The notes below the pieces were generated by a model. The model had not been told where the DNA came from. It saw only the letters and a list, made by a program, of their open reading frames with translations, and made no database searches. A stretch of DNA of 64,000 nt from Stenotrophomonas bentonitica. GTDB taxonomy: Bacteria > Pseudomonadota > Gammaproteobacteria > Xanthomonadales > Xanthomonadaceae. The number at the start of each line of letters is the position of its first letter. Positions within the stretch are counted from its first letter, which is position 1. The stretch lies in assembly GCF_002887735.1 (NCBI RefSeq), contig NZ_PKQP01000002.1, forward strand, positions 496,001 through 560,000, read 5' to 3'. Of this stretch, positions 29,926 through 40,230 are shown piece by piece. The translations under genes and the position numbers were made by a program.

Positions 29926-31134
29926 TCAGCGGATCATGTTGAAGAGGGACATCGATTGCATCTGGCTGAAAATGGTCTGTGCAGCCTGGAGAGCGGCGCT
30001 CTCCAGCTTGTACTGGCCGATGGCATCGGCGTAGTCGAGGTCACGCATGGTCGACAGCGTGGATTTGACGGTGACAGCGGTGGATTCACGCGCACTGGCC
30101 GCGCTGTCGATGGCGGCCAGCTGGGCTCCGCCTTTGGCACGCGCATCGATCATGTTTTCCGATGCGCGGGTGATGTCGCGGATGCTGGACTGCAGGGTGT
30201 TCTGCAGTGCCGCGCGATCGCTGTCGGTCGACGGATCGGTTTCCAGCGCGCTGACCAGCTTGTCCAGGGTGGAGAAGATGTCGCGTGTCTCCGCATCGCC
30301 GACGTTGAACGCATCGCCGGCAGCGGGCTTGCCTTCGATACGAAGACGAACACCGGCGACCACGATGTCTTCCCCGGCAGCATGCGTGCCAGTGCCGACC
30401 ACGGCGCCGCCGGCGTCCAGAACCTCGTAGGCGCCCTCACCGGCATCGGTGAAGTGCACGGTCAGCGAACCGCCTGCCCACGCGCCGGTGCCGTCGCGAC
30501 TGACCGAGGTCAGCAGACCGCTGCCGGTGTTGCCGGCGCTCGCACTGGCATCCACCGTGCCATCGCCGGTGCGGATGCGCATGAAGATGTCGCTGCCGGG
30601 CAGGGCATCGGATACCAGTTGCCCGGGGGCGACCTCCACCTGTCGCTGGCTCTGGTCACCGGTGTAGCTGACACTGCCCCCGGTGAGCAGGAAGGGGGCG
30701 TCAGCATCGTTGTTTCCGCCGAAGAGGTAGCGGCCACTGCCGTCCTTGGAATTGGCCAGCGACAACAGGCTCTGCTGGATGGTCTTCAGCTCGCTGACGA
30801 TGGCCTTCAGGTCGCTGCTCTTGGGCACCGGGCTGTTGGCCTGGATGCTCAGCTCGACCGCGCGCGACATCAGGTCGTTGACCTGCGCCAACGCGTTCTC
30901 CTGCATGCCGAGGCGGTTCTGGACGTTGTTGGCGTTCTTGCCCAACTGCTCCAGCCCGGCGACGACACGATCCAGGCCGACCGCAGCGCCGGCCGAGACC
31001 GGGTCGTCCTTGGCGGAGACGATCTTGCTCCCGGTGGCGATCTGGTTCTCCAGATGGTTCAGCTTGGCCTGCTTGGCCAGCATCAGCGAAACCGACTGGT
31101 TGAACATCATGCCGGTGGAGATGCGGTTGTTCAT
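29926..31134 (-). CDS. flgL: Flagellar hook-filament junction protein FlgL
   Basis: Seen: 402 residues with flagellin-like ends: NNRISTGMMFNQSVSLMLAKQAKLNHLENQIATG region at the N-terminus and SALQAAQTIFSQMQSMSLFNMI at the C-terminus. FlgL (HAP3) joins the hook to the filament with FlgK. ATG overlaps the flgK stop (ATGA). Confidence 0.95.
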   Translation of the reverse strand: MNNRISTGMMFNQSVSLMLAKQAKLNHLENQIATGSKIVSAKDDPVSAGAAVGLDRVVAGLEQLGKNANNVQNRLGMQENALAQVNDLMSRAVELSIQANSPVPKSSDLKAIVSELKTIQQSLLSLANSKDGSGRYLFGGNNDADAPFLLTGGSVSYTGDQSQRQVEVAPGQLVSDALPGSDIFMRIRTGDGTVDASASAGNTGSGLLTSVSRDGTGAWAGGSLTVHFTDAGEGAYEVLDAGGAVVGTGTHAAGEDIVVAGVRLRIEGKPAAGDAFNVGDAETRDIFSTLDKLVSALETDPSTDSDRAALQNTLQSSIRDITRASENMIDARAKGGAQLAAIDSAASARESTAVTVKSTLSTMRDLDYADAIGQYKLESAALQAAQTIFSQMQSMSLFNMIR

Positions 31135-33011
31135 GAGCGTACGGCTCCCAGGATCGTCTGGAACATGGTGTCGGCGGTGGAGATCAGCTGCGATGCAGCC
31201 TGGTAAGCCTGTTGAAGGCGAAGCATGTCGGCCGCTTCCTCATCCAGGTTCACGCCGGATATCGAGTCGCGTGCGGCCTGGGCCTGATCGGTGATCACCT
31301 GCTGGGCCTGCAGCGAGTACTCGGCCGAGCGGGCGGCGGCGCCGACCTGGGTGGTCAAGCCGCCCAGCGCGCCGCTGAGCGTCACCGTGCCTGCGTTGAA
31401 CGTTTTGGCGTCTTCGACCTTGGCCAGCAGCAGCGCATTGCTGTTGTCCGAAGAACCGGCCGGGGTCGGCCCGATGTTGAAGGTATCCCCCTGCTTGGGA
31501 GCACCGTCCAGCACGAAGCTCCAGCCGTTGGCGGTGATGGTCTGCCCGGCGGTGTAGGTGTTCGGGCCGACGCCATCGATCGTGTATTCGGTGGCACTGG
31601 TGAACACGATCGCCGCAGGATTACGCAGCGCCGGGTTGCCGGCATCGGTCACCTTGACCCCGGTGAGCTTGCCGGTGCCGGTGTTGGCCATCGCGGCGCT
31701 GCCCTTGATCGGCGCGGCGGCGGCAATGCGCGAGGTGTCGGTGATCGCCACTTCCATGCTGCCGGCCACGCCTGCGGTGGGCTGCAGCAGGAAGCGGTCG
31801 TCCTTGGCCGGCGTACCACTCATGACCAGGCTGACGCCATTGAGCACCAGCGGGTCGGCTGCGGTGCCGGTGCCGGTCATCGGGATCGTGGCGCCGGTGT
31901 CGGCGCGGGTGGCCTGCCACTGGGTGCCATCGAACTTCATCACGATGTTCTGGCCATCCAGCTTGGCGAGGTCGCCGAAGCTGGCGCTCATGCTGGCCGT
32001 GCCGGTGTTGCTGCTGTTGGCGGTGATGCGTGGGTTGCCGATGGCGAAGAAGTCGCCGCCCATGTTGCCGTACAGATCCGCGCCCTGGCGGTGGACGTCG
32101 TTGAAGCTGCTGGCCATGCCGATCGCCAGCTTGCCCAGCTCGGCCTGGGCCGGGGTCAGGACGGTATTGCGGAACTCCAGCAGGCCACCGATCTGGCCGC
32201 CGAGGGTCTTGCCATCAATGTTGATCTTCTGGCCCTGGCTCTCCAGCGCCAGCTGCAGCCGCTCGGGCTGGTACGGATCGGTGACGGTGGTGACCTTGGA
32301 GGCGGTGGTGCCCACCACCAGGGCCTGGCCGCCGGCGGTGTAGACATTCATGATGCCGCCGTCCTGCATCACCGCGTTGCCGCCGGTGTAGCCGACCAGG
32401 TTGGCGATCAGCTGGTCACGGCGATCGAGCAGGTCCGGGGCCGCCGTGGCGGCGTTGCTGCCGATGGAACCATTGAGCTGGGCGATCTCCTGGGCCAACC
32501 GGTTGATCTCGGTGGCGCCGGCGATGAGGCCGTTGTTGACCTCGCCATTGAGGTTGTTGAGCTGTGTATTGAGCTGCTGGAAGCGGTTGGCCAGCGTCTT
32601 GCCGCTGTCCAGCACGTTCTGCCGGTCGGCGCTGCCCGAGGCGTTGGATGAGAGTCCGCTGACCGAATCGAAGAAGTTCGACCAGACCCCGGCGACGTTG
32701 GTGGAGGCGTCGGAGAACATGGCATCGACCCGGTCGGCCATCGTGGACAACTGCTTCAGGCGCGCCAGCTCACCGCTGCCATCGAGCAGGCGCGAGATGG
32801 CCAGCTGGTCCGCCACGCGGCGGACATCGGTGATGCGGGTGCCATTGCCGACGTCGCCATACCCGTAGTTCTGCGGGTTGGCGGTGGCGAAGTCCACCTT
32901 CTGCCGGCTGTAGCCGGGCGTTTTGATGTTGGCGACGTTGTGGCTGGTGGTCGCCAGGGCCCGCTGGAAAGCGAGCAGGGCGCTGGTGCCGGTGGAGAGT
33001 ACGCTGGACAT
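31131..33011 (-). CDS. flgK: Flagellar hook-associated protein FlgK
   Basis: Seen: 626 residues. N-terminal rod-hook motif (ALATTSHNVANIKTPGYSRQ, about 19-38), central D2/D3 insertions, and the C-terminal GVNLDEEAADMLRLQQAYQAASQLISTADTMFQT region (HAP1 signature). It is the first hook-filament junction protein. It lies 8 bp downstream of flgJ and overlaps flgL. Confidence 0.96.
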   Translation of the reverse strand: MSSVLSTGTSALLAFQRALATTSHNVANIKTPGYSRQKVDFATANPQNYGYGDVGNGTRITDVRRVADQLAISRLLDGSGELARLKQLSTMADRVDAMFSDASTNVAGVWSNFFDSVSGLSSNASGSADRQNVLDSGKTLANRFQQLNTQLNNLNGEVNNGLIAGATEINRLAQEIAQLNGSIGSNAATAAPDLLDRRDQLIANLVGYTGGNAVMQDGGIMNVYTAGGQALVVGTTASKVTTVTDPYQPERLQLALESQGQKINIDGKTLGGQIGGLLEFRNTVLTPAQAELGKLAIGMASSFNDVHRQGADLYGNMGGDFFAIGNPRITANSSNTGTASMSASFGDLAKLDGQNIVMKFDGTQWQATRADTGATIPMTGTGTAADPLVLNGVSLVMSGTPAKDDRFLLQPTAGVAGSMEVAITDTSRIAAAAPIKGSAAMANTGTGKLTGVKVTDAGNPALRNPAAIVFTSATEYTIDGVGPNTYTAGQTITANGWSFVLDGAPKQGDTFNIGPTPAGSSDNSNALLLAKVEDAKTFNAGTVTLSGALGGLTTQVGAAARSAEYSLQAQQVITDQAQAARDSISGVNLDEEAADMLRLQQAYQAASQLISTADTMFQTILGAVRS

Positions 33012-33019
33012 GGGTTACC

Positions 33020-34234
33020 TCAACGACGGATGAAACCCAGCCCGGTCGGGCTGGCGGTGCTGGCAAAAGTGCGGCCCAGGCGCTCGCCGGCATCGCTCAC
33101 CGCCGCGACGGCGCGCTCGATGGTCGGGCCGCCGGCGATCGCGGCGATCTTGGCCGCGTAGGTCGGGTCGGTGGCGTAGCCGGCGCGCTGCAGCCCCTGC
33201 GCAAAGCTGCGCACGTTGCTGCCGGCCTGCAGGGCGTTCTGGTAGCGCGGACTGGTCTTGAGCAGGCGCACGTAGTCGGCGAAGCTCTCGCCCACCGAGT
33301 TGTAGGCGCGGAAGCTCGCCGTCTCGTTGCGGCGCACACCGTTGACGTACTCGTGGGTGCCGCTGGTGGCGCGCTCACCCTGCCAGCCATTGGCCTTGAT
33401 CCCGAACAGGTTGTGCGAGCTGTCACCGCCACTGCGGCGGACCAGCTTGCGGCCCCAGCCGGTTTCCAGCGCGGCCTGGGCGACCAGCGCCTTGGCATCC
33501 ACGCCCAGTTCGCGCGCGGCCTGCTGCGCATGGCCCCAGATGCTGGCCACGAAGCCTTCCGGCGTGTGCGGGCCGAGCTCGGCGGCGGCTGTGTTGGCCG
33601 CCAGGGTATCGGCGGCGCTCGGGCCGGTGGCCGTAGTGCGGTTGACGCCGCTCCAGCGGTCATCGGCCATGGCCCAGTCGGCGCTGGCTGGATCGGTCAC
33701 AGGGGTCGCCGCATAGGGATCGCTGCGGCCGATCGCCTCGTGCATCTGGCTGCTTTCACGGCCGGCAATCAGGTCCAGCGCGCGTTCCATCGGCTGCAGC
33801 ACCGCGGACGGTGCATCGCCGTTCAACTGCTGCAGCAGGTCGACCTCGCGTGGCGCGGACGGCGCGGTGCTGGCCGGCAACGGCATGCCGGCGGCCGGTG
33901 CATTGAGTTGATAGGCACGCAGGGCCGCAGCCGGGTTGAGCGTGGTATCAACCGGCTTGGCCGTCTCGCCCTCGGCGCCGCCCAGCTGGCGCGCGATCAT
34001 GCTCGACAGCCCCAGGCCGCGGCCGCGGGTCATCGCATCGGCGATCTTCTGGTCGTAGATCTCGCGGAACATGGTGTTTTCGCCGGGGAACAGCGAATCA
34101 CCGAAGCTCGCCTCGCGCATGCTCTTGATCAGCATCTGCGCGAACTGGCCTTCCAGCTGGCGGGCAACCTTGTCGACCTTGGCCGGGCTGTTGGGCTGGG
34201 CGGGATTGAGTTCCAGGGCCGGTTGGATGCGCAT
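33020..34234 (-). CDS. flgJ: Flagellar rod assembly protein/muramidase FlgJ
   Basis: Seen: 404 residues. N-terminal rod-binding domain (FAQMLIKSMREASFGDSLF, FREIYDQKIADAM), a variable linker, and a C-terminal glucosaminidase domain with ALVAQAALETGWG (catalytic Glu), SHNLFGIKA and FRAYNSVGESFADYV. FlgJ caps the rod and cuts peptidoglycan. It is 1 bp from the end of flgI. Confidence 0.96.
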   Translation of the reverse strand: MRIQPALELNPAQPNSPAKVDKVARQLEGQFAQMLIKSMREASFGDSLFPGENTMFREIYDQKIADAMTRGRGLGLSSMIARQLGGAEGETAKPVDTTLNPAAALRAYQLNAPAAGMPLPASTAPSAPREVDLLQQLNGDAPSAVLQPMERALDLIAGRESSQMHEAIGRSDPYAATPVTDPASADWAMADDRWSGVNRTTATGPSAADTLAANTAAAELGPHTPEGFVASIWGHAQQAARELGVDAKALVAQAALETGWGRKLVRRSGGDSSHNLFGIKANGWQGERATSGTHEYVNGVRRNETASFRAYNSVGESFADYVRLLKTSPRYQNALQAGSNVRSFAQGLQRAGYATDPTYAAKIAAIAGGPTIERAVAAVSDAGERLGRTFASTASPTGLGFIRR

Positions 34235-34235
34235 G

Positions 34236-35450
34236 TCAGATCACCTCGAGTTCGGCACTGAGCGCGCCGGCCTGCTTGAGGGCTTCCAGGATGGCGATCA
34301 GATCGCCCGGGGCCGCGCCCACGGCATTCACCGCGTGCACGATTTCATCCAGGGTGGTGCCGCCGTTGAACTTGAACATGCGGCTGCCATCGTTGGTGGC
34401 GGTGATGGTGGACTGCGGTGTCACCACGGTCTGGCCACCACTGAACGCGCCCGGCTGGCTGACGTTGGCGTTCTCGTTGATGGTCACGGTCAGCGAGCCA
34501 TGGGAGATCGCCGCGGCGCCCACGCGCACCTGTGCGCCGATCACCACCGTGCCGGTACGCGAATTGACCACCACCTTGGCCGGCGCACTGCCGGGGGTCA
34601 GTTCCAGGTTCTCGATGCGCGCCAGCAGGCCGATGCGTGCGCCCGGGTCGGACGGCGCGTTGACCGCCACGGTGACGCCATCGATGGCACGCGCGGCGCC
34701 TTCACCGAAGGCATTGTTGAGTGCCGCCACCATCCGCGAGACCGTGGTGAAGTCGTTCTTGTGCAGGTTCAGGGTGATGTCGCCACCGCCGCTGAAGACA
34801 TCCGGCAGCGCACGCTCGACGGTGGCGCCATTGGGAATACGCCCGACGCTGGGCACGTTGACCGACACGCGCGAGCCATCCTTGCCCTGCGCACCGAAGC
34901 CGCCCACGATCAGGTTGCCCTGGGCGATGGCGTAGACCTGCCCATCGGCACCGCGCAGCGGCGCCATCAACAGCGAACCGCCGCGCAGCGAGACCGCGTT
35001 GCCTACCGAGGAAACGGTGATGTCGATCGGCTGGCCGGGCTTGGCGAACGGCGGCAGCTCGGCATGGATGGCCACGGCCGCCACGTTCTTCAACTGCGGA
35101 TTGACGTTGGCCGGCACGTTGACGCCCAGCTCGCCCAGCAGGTTCTTCAGGCTCTGCACCGTGAAGGGCGCCTGGCTGGTGCGGTCGCCGCTGCCATCCA
35201 GGCCGACCACCAGACCGTAGCCGACCAGCGCGTTGCCACGCACGCCGCCGACCTGGGCCAGGTCCTTGATGCGCTCGGCGGAGGCGGGCGCGACCAGCGC
35301 GAACACCGCCAGCAGCGCCAGCACGGCACGCGTCGCGCCGTGCGACACCATGCGTTGCGTCACCATGTAGAGCGACGCCGCGCGTCGCTGCTTCGCCACG
35401 TGGGGGTACGCCATGCGTCGCTGCCGGAACAGGGAAAGGGAGAAGGTCAT
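34236..35450 (-). CDS. flgI: Flagellar P-ring protein FlgI
   Basis: Seen: 404 residues from the ATG nearest flgH. The mature part begins at [32 protein letters not shown] (region), the strong FlgI signature, preceded by a hydrophobic signal ([17 protein letters not shown]). The extra 30-odd residues before the signal are unusual; starts at 35366 or 35348 would give a normal signal peptide, but neither has a clear ribosome site. FlgI forms the periplasmic P ring. Confidence 0.93.
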   Translation of the reverse strand: MTFSLSLFRQRRMAYPHVAKQRRAASLYMVTQRMVSHGATRAVLALLAVFALVAPASAERIKDLAQVGGVRGNALVGYGLVVGLDGSGDRTSQAPFTVQSLKNLLGELGVNVPANVNPQLKNVAAVAIHAELPPFAKPGQPIDITVSSVGNAVSLRGGSLLMAPLRGADGQVYAIAQGNLIVGGFGAQGKDGSRVSVNVPSVGRIPNGATVERALPDVFSGGGDITLNLHKNDFTTVSRMVAALNNAFGEGAARAIDGVTVAVNAPSDPGARIGLLARIENLELTPGSAPAKVVVNSRTGTVVIGAQVRVGAAAISHGSLTVTINENANVSQPGAFSGGQTVVTPQSTITATNDGSRMFKFNGGTTLDEIVHAVNAVGAAPGDLIAILEALKQAGALSAELEVI

Positions 35451-35457
35451 GTCAGGC

Positions 35458-36150
35458 TCAGTACGGCGCCAGCGCCGAGTTGAAGAAGCGGCTCAGCCAG
35501 CCCATCGCGTTGGATTGGGCGATCGCGCCGCGGCCGCCGTAGACGATGCGGGCATCGGCAACGCGGCTGGAGGGAATGGTGTTGTCCGGGAAGATGTCCG
35601 CCGCGCGCACGATGCCCTGCACCTGCACCAGCTCATCGCCCCGGTTCAAGCGCAGGTTCTTGGCGCCCTGCACGACCAGGTTGCCGTTGGGCAGGCGCTG
35701 GATCACGGTGACCGTCACGCTGCCCTGCAGGCGGTTGCTCTGCGCGCTGGTGCCTTTGCCGGTGAAATCGCGCGAACCGGCGGCGCTGGCACTGAGGATG
35801 TCCTTGCCGCCGAGCGTGACCGGGGCGCCGAAGATGGTCGGCGTGCCGATGCTCAGCTCCGACTCTTTCGAGGTGGAGGTGTTGGCGGTGGTCTGCGCGG
35901 TGGTGTTCTCGGTCAGCGTGATCGTGAGCAGGTCGCCCACATCGCGGGCGCGCCGGTCCGAGTAAAGCTGCAGGCCAGGGCCGGCGGCGTAGATCGCACC
36001 GGCCGTGGCCTGGGCCGAGGGCGGCATGATCGGTTCCACCGGCGCCATGGCCGGGTAGGGGCGGACATCGCCGGCGATCACGCAGCCACCGAGGGTGGCG
36101 ATGAGGGCGGCGGCGGCGAGCAGGCGGAGGGTAGGGGCAAGACGCGACAT
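35458..36150 (-). CDS. flgH: Flagellar L-ring lipoprotein FlgH
   Basis: Seen: 230 residues; signal peptide with lipobox LGGC and lipidated Cys at 23, then [23 protein letters not shown] and [24 protein letters not shown], the FlgH signature. FlgH forms the outer-membrane L ring. It lies 22 bp downstream of flgG and 7 bp before the annotated flgI start. Confidence 0.96.
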   Translation of the reverse strand: MSRLAPTLRLLAAAALIATLGGCVIAGDVRPYPAMAPVEPIMPPSAQATAGAIYAAGPGLQLYSDRRARDVGDLLTITLTENTTAQTTANTSTSKESELSIGTPTIFGAPVTLGGKDILSASAAGSRDFTGKGTSAQSNRLQGSVTVTVIQRLPNGNLVVQGAKNLRLNRGDELVQVQGIVRAADIFPDNTIPSSRVADARIVYGGRGAIAQSNAMGWLSRFFNSALAPY

Positions 36151-36172
36151 GGCAGGTTCCCGGGTCGACCGA

Positions 36173-36958
36173 TCAGACGTTCTGGTTGAGGTAGCCGAGC
36201 ATCGCGTCGGTGGTGGAGATCGCCTTGGCGTTCATTTCGTAGGCGCGCTGGGTTTCGATCATCGAGACCAGCTCTTCCACCACGTTGACGTTGCTGCCTT
36301 CCAGCGCACCCTGCACCACGGTGCCCAGGCCGTTGAGGCCGGGATTGCCGTTCTGCGCCGGGCCGGAGGCGGTGGTTTCCAGGAACAGGTTTTCACCGCG
36401 GGCCTGCAGGCCGGCCGGGTTGACGAAGTCGGTCAGGGTCAGTGCGCCGATTTCCACCGAGGCGGCGTCGTCGGCCATCTTCACGCTGATCGTGCCGTCG
36501 GTGCCGATGGTCAGCGACTGCGCGCCTTCGGGAATCTGGATGCCCGGCTGCACCGGGTAGCCGCTGTTGGTGACCAGCTCGCCATCCTGGTTGCGCTGGA
36601 ACGAGCCGTCGCGGGTATAGGCCGAGGAACCGTCCGGCATCTGCACTTCAAAGAACCCGCGGCCGTTGACCATCACATCCAGTGCGCGGCCGGTCTGCTG
36701 CTGGCTGCCCTGCTCGAAGTTCTTTGAGGTGGCGACCACGCGCACACCGGTGCCCAGCTGCAGGCCCGACGGCAACTGCGTCTGCGCCGAGGAAGCGCCG
36801 CCGGGCTGACGGACCTGCTGGTACAGCAGATCTTCAAAGCTGGCACGGTCCTGCTTGAAACCGGTGGTGTTGGTGTTGGCGAGGTTGTTGGAAACCACCG
36901 ACATGCGCGTCTGCTGCGCATCCAGTCCGGTCTTGGCGATCCACAATGCCTGGTTCAT
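36173..36958 (-). CDS. flgG: Flagellar distal rod protein FlgG
   Basis: Seen: 261 residues, the standard FlgG length. [20 protein letters not shown] start, [48 protein letters not shown] (region), and C-terminal [20 protein letters not shown]. It builds the distal rod. ATG at 36958 is preferred over an in-frame upstream extension because FlgG begins this way. Confidence 0.96.
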   Translation of the reverse strand: MNQALWIAKTGLDAQQTRMSVVSNNLANTNTTGFKQDRASFEDLLYQQVRQPGGASSAQTQLPSGLQLGTGVRVVATSKNFEQGSQQQTGRALDVMVNGRGFFEVQMPDGSSAYTRDGSFQRNQDGELVTNSGYPVQPGIQIPEGAQSLTIGTDGTISVKMADDAASVEIGALTLTDFVNPAGLQARGENLFLETTASGPAQNGNPGLNGLGTVVQGALEGSNVNVVEELVSMIETQRAYEMNAKAISTTDAMLGYLNQNV

Positions 36959-37063
36959 GGCGTCATTCCTGTGTTGTAGCGGGTGGCCGCGTGGTGCGGC
37001 CCTTGCGAAGGGCAATGCATGGCGCGTGCCAGAACGGCGCCGGGATTACGTCACGGCGCGCGG

Positions 37064-37819
37064 TCAGCCGCCCAGGCGCAGCAGGCTGTTGGCGCTGCGT
37101 GCGTTGTCATCGCCGTGCTTGATGACCTTCACCTGCATTTCGTACTGGCGCTGCAGCTGGATCATCTGCACCAGCGCACCGGCCGCATCGACGTTGCTGC
37201 CTTCCAGCTGGCCGCTTTCCAGCGACTTGCCCTGGGCCTGCACGAAGGGTTGCTGCGGGTCGCTGTTGCGCATCAGCCCATCCAGGCCGCGTTCCAGCCG
37301 TGCGTCGTCGGCCTGCACCACGCGGATGCGGCCGATGTTGGCCATCGTCTGCGGGCCTTCGCCCAGCGGGATGATCGAGATCGTGCCGTCGTTGCCGATG
37401 TCCATCGCCTGGTGCGGCGGTATCGCGATCGGGTTGCCGTTCTCATCCAGCACCGGATGGCCGCCGGCGGTCACCAGCTGGCCATTGGGCGTGATCGACA
37501 GCGCCGCACCCCGGGTATACGCCTCGCCGCCATTGGCGCCCGGTGCCTGCACGGCCAGCCAGTTGCCGGCCTGCAGGGACAGATCCAGCGGGTTGCCGGT
37601 GATCTGCTGGGCGCCCATGCGCCGGTTGAAGCCGGCATCCACGTGCAGGGCATCCACGCGCGAGGCATAGCCGGTCCCCTTGATCGGGAAGGCCTCGGTG
37701 TTGGCGAGCGCCTCCTTGAAGCCGGGGGTATCGGTGTTGGCCAGATTGTGCGACAGCGTGCCCTGCGCCTGCAGGGAAGCGCGTGCACCGGTCATCGCGA
37801 CGTAGAGTGCCTTGTCCAT
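37064..37819 (-). CDS. flgF: Flagellar proximal rod protein FlgF
   Basis: Seen: 251 residues; MDKALYVAMTGARASLQAQ start, SHNLANTDTPGFKEALANTEAF, and C-terminal AGALVQMIQLQRQYEMQVKVI. FlgF is a proximal rod subunit. It sits between flgE and flgG in the usual order; 105 bp separate it from flgG. Confidence 0.95.
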   Translation of the reverse strand: MDKALYVAMTGARASLQAQGTLSHNLANTDTPGFKEALANTEAFPIKGTGYASRVDALHVDAGFNRRMGAQQITGNPLDLSLQAGNWLAVQAPGANGGEAYTRGAALSITPNGQLVTAGGHPVLDENGNPIAIPPHQAMDIGNDGTISIIPLGEGPQTMANIGRIRVVQADDARLERGLDGLMRNSDPQQPFVQAQGKSLESGQLEGSNVDAAGALVQMIQLQRQYEMQVKVIKHGDDNARSANSLLRLGG

Positions 37820-37851
37820 CGGTGTAGTCCCGTGTTGCGGTCAGTGGCTCA

Positions 37852-39075
37852 TCAACGCAGGTTGATGATGGTCTGGGTGATCTGGTCCTGCGTGGAGACC
37901 ATCTGCGAGTTGGCCTGGAAGTTGCGCTGGGCGGTGATCATGTTGACCAGCTGCTCGGTCAGGTCGACCGTGGAGGCTTCCAGCGAACCGGCCTGGATCT
38001 TGCCCAGGTTGGAGCTGTCCGGCGCACCGGTGCGGGGCGTGCCCGAGGCGAAGCTTTCCGTCCACAGGTTGTTGCCCTTGGCTTCCAGGCCCTGTGCGTT
38101 GTTGAAGGTGGTCAGGGCGACCTGGCCCAGCGCCTTGTCATCGCCATTGGAGTAGCGGGCGTAGACGATGCCCTCTTCGGAGACGGTGATCTCGTTGAGC
38201 TTGCCTGCCGCATAGCCGTCCTGCTGGGTGTTGCGCAGCGCGAACTTCTCGCCGTACTGGGTCGAGCCGCTCAGGTTCAGCGACATCGACAGCACGCCGG
38301 CGCCGGTGGTCGGGATGAACGGATCCATGACGATCTGGCCGTCGGCCGGGCTGGTCAACGCACCGCTGTCGGAGAACTGCAGCGTGGTCGGGGTCCCAGC
38401 GGCCTTGCCGTCCACGTAGTTGTAGACCTGCCACTCGTTCGGGTTTTCGGTCTTCACGAAGTAGGAGGTCTGGGTGTGGCTCACGCCCAGCGAGTCGTAC
38501 ACGGTGATGCCGCCGGTGGAGTGGTTGTAGCTGTTGGAGTCGGTCGGGTCGAAGGCGGCGACCGTCGGCTGCTTGGCGTTGGCGGGCAGGGTGAAGCTCA
38601 CATCGACCTTGCCGGTCTGCCGCGGCGGGCTGTCGGTGGTCATCAGCTGCAGGTCGGTCAGGCGGCCGGCATCGAAGTTGGTGCCGTCCGCATTCGGGGC
38701 GAACACCTGCAGGCGCGCACCCTGCGGGTTGGTCACGTAGCCGGCCTGGTCGGTCTGGAAGTTGCCGGCGCGCGAGTACACGCGCTCACCGTTCATGGTC
38801 AGGGTGAAGAAACCTTCGCCGGAAATGGCCATGTCCAGGCTGCGCCCGGTCTGTTCGTTGTTGCCCTGCGAGAACTGCTGGGCCACGTTGGTCACCCGCA
38901 CGCCGGAACCGACCGCGTTCTTTGACAGGCCATAACTGGTGGCGGAGAACAGATCGGCGAACTCCGCGCGCGACTGCTTGAAGCCGGTGGTGTTGACGTT
39001 GGCGATGTTGTTCGCGGTGACGTTCAGATCGGCATTGGCTGCGTTGATGCCGGACAACGAGACGTTGAAGCCCAT
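37852..39075 (-). CDS. flgE: Flagellar hook protein FlgE
   Basis: Seen: 407 residues; GFNVSLSGINAANADLNVTANNIANVNTTGFKQSR at the N-terminus (region), LDMAISGEGFFTL, and VDLTEQLVNMITAQRNFQANSQMV at the C-terminus. It polymerises into the hook. ATG at 39075 is supported by the family start and lies 31 bp after flgD; a longer open frame upstream overlaps flgD and is not real. Confidence 0.96.
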   Translation of the reverse strand: MGFNVSLSGINAANADLNVTANNIANVNTTGFKQSRAEFADLFSATSYGLSKNAVGSGVRVTNVAQQFSQGNNEQTGRSLDMAISGEGFFTLTMNGERVYSRAGNFQTDQAGYVTNPQGARLQVFAPNADGTNFDAGRLTDLQLMTTDSPPRQTGKVDVSFTLPANAKQPTVAAFDPTDSNSYNHSTGGITVYDSLGVSHTQTSYFVKTENPNEWQVYNYVDGKAAGTPTTLQFSDSGALTSPADGQIVMDPFIPTTGAGVLSMSLNLSGSTQYGEKFALRNTQQDGYAAGKLNEITVSEEGIVYARYSNGDDKALGQVALTTFNNAQGLEAKGNNLWTESFASGTPRTGAPDSSNLGKIQAGSLEASTVDLTEQLVNMITAQRNFQANSQMVSTQDQITQTIINLR

Positions 39076-39106
39076 GGGATGCTCCTGTGGATGCGGGTAA
39101 GGCGGC

Positions 39107-39793
39107 TCAGCTGATGCGGAGCACGTAATCGATCGGGGCCGTGCCCAGACCCTTGAGGTTGAGGTACAGGCCGTCCGTGCCGACCGTGACGCTCTCCACC
39201 GGGGCCTGCACGTAGGTGTTGAGCTTGGTCTTGGTGCCGGCGGTATCGGTGTGCGAGGCGGCGATGGTGTAGGTGCCTTCGGCCATGCGGTTGCCGTTGG
39301 CATCCTTGCCGTCCCAATCGAAGGTGACTTCGCCGGAGGCCTTGGCTTCCACGCTGATCTGGTTGACCTTGACGCCGTTGGCATCGGTGATGTCCACGGT
39401 CACGAAGCCGGCGCCGGGCGCGGCGACCATGCCGGTCACATCGCCGTCCTTCTCCAGGGCCAGCTTTTCCGACGGCACCAGCACTTCGTGGCCGACCAGG
39501 GCCGCGCCGCGCAGGATCTGGTCGCTGGACATCGAATCCTGGAAGCCCTTGACCGTGTTGTTGAGGTCGGTGATGCCCTGGACCTGCGACAGCTGCGCCA
39601 TCTGCGCGACCATCTGGGTGTTGTCCATCGGCTTGAGCGGATCCTGGTGCCGCAGCTGCTCGGTCATCAGGCGCATGAAATCGGCCTGGTCCAGGGTGCT
39701 CTTCTTCTTGCTGGTATCGCTGTTGGGCGCGTTCAGGCCCAGTGCGGTGTAGATGTCGCTGCTGTTCTGGCCGACGCCGGTGGTGCTGCTCAT
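39107..39793 (-). CDS. flgD: Flagellar hook cap protein FlgD
   Basis: Seen: 228 residues; the FlgD signature QADFMRLMTEQLRHQDPLKPMDNTQMVAQMAQLSQVQ region at about 36-72, followed by a FLN/tudor-like C-terminal part (ITDANGVKVNQISV, FDWDGKDANGNRMAEGTYTI). It caps the growing hook. It is 26 bp from flgC. Confidence 0.96.
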   Translation of the reverse strand: MSSTTGVGQNSSDIYTALGLNAPNSDTSKKKSTLDQADFMRLMTEQLRHQDPLKPMDNTQMVAQMAQLSQVQGITDLNNTVKGFQDSMSSDQILRGAALVGHEVLVPSEKLALEKDGDVTGMVAAPGAGFVTVDITDANGVKVNQISVEAKASGEVTFDWDGKDANGNRMAEGTYTIAASHTDTAGTKTKLNTYVQAPVESVTVGTDGLYLNLKGLGTAPIDYVLRIS

Positions 39794-39819
39794 GGGAGGG
39801 GATTCCTGCGGTTAGAGGG

Positions 39820-40227
39820 TCAGCGACCCATGGTCAGCGTGGCCAGCGCCAGTTCCTTGGCGGTGGTCAGCATTTCCACGCCCGCCTGGTAATTGCGCGA
39901 GGTGGAGATCAGGTTGACCATCTGCGCGACCGGGTCCACGTCCGGCTGGTAGATGTAGCCATCGGCATCGGCCAGCGGGTGGCCCGGCTCGTAGCGCTGG
40001 ATCGGCGCGGCGTTGCTCTGGCTGATCTCCTTGACCTGCACCGTGGTGATGTTCGGATCGTTGCGGCTGGTCACCGACTGGAAGATCGGCTCCAGCGGCT
40101 TGTAGACCGCATCGGCCGAGCCGGCGACGGTGTCGGCATTGGAGAGGTTGGAGGCGATGGTGCTCATGCGCACGGACTGCGCCTGCAGCGCGGACCCGGC
40201 GATGTCGAAGATGGGCAGATTGCTCAT
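39820..40227 (-). CDS. flgC: Flagellar rod protein FlgC
   Basis: Seen: 135 residues; SLFDIAGS-like start (LPIFDIAGSALQAQSVRMSTIASNLSNADT region) and DPVAQMVNLISTSRNYQAGVEML at the C-terminus. It is a proximal rod subunit. It starts 3 bp after the flgB stop. Confidence 0.96.
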   Translation of the reverse strand: MSNLPIFDIAGSALQAQSVRMSTIASNLSNADTVAGSADAVYKPLEPIFQSVTSRNDPNITTVQVKEISQSNAAPIQRYEPGHPLADADGYIYQPDVDPVAQMVNLISTSRNYQAGVEMLTTAKELALATLTMGR

Positions 40228-40230
40228 GGC

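Noticed and set aside
37852..39384. N-terminal extension of flgE to 39384
   Set aside because: It overlaps flgD, and FlgE proteins begin at the ATG used here (39075).
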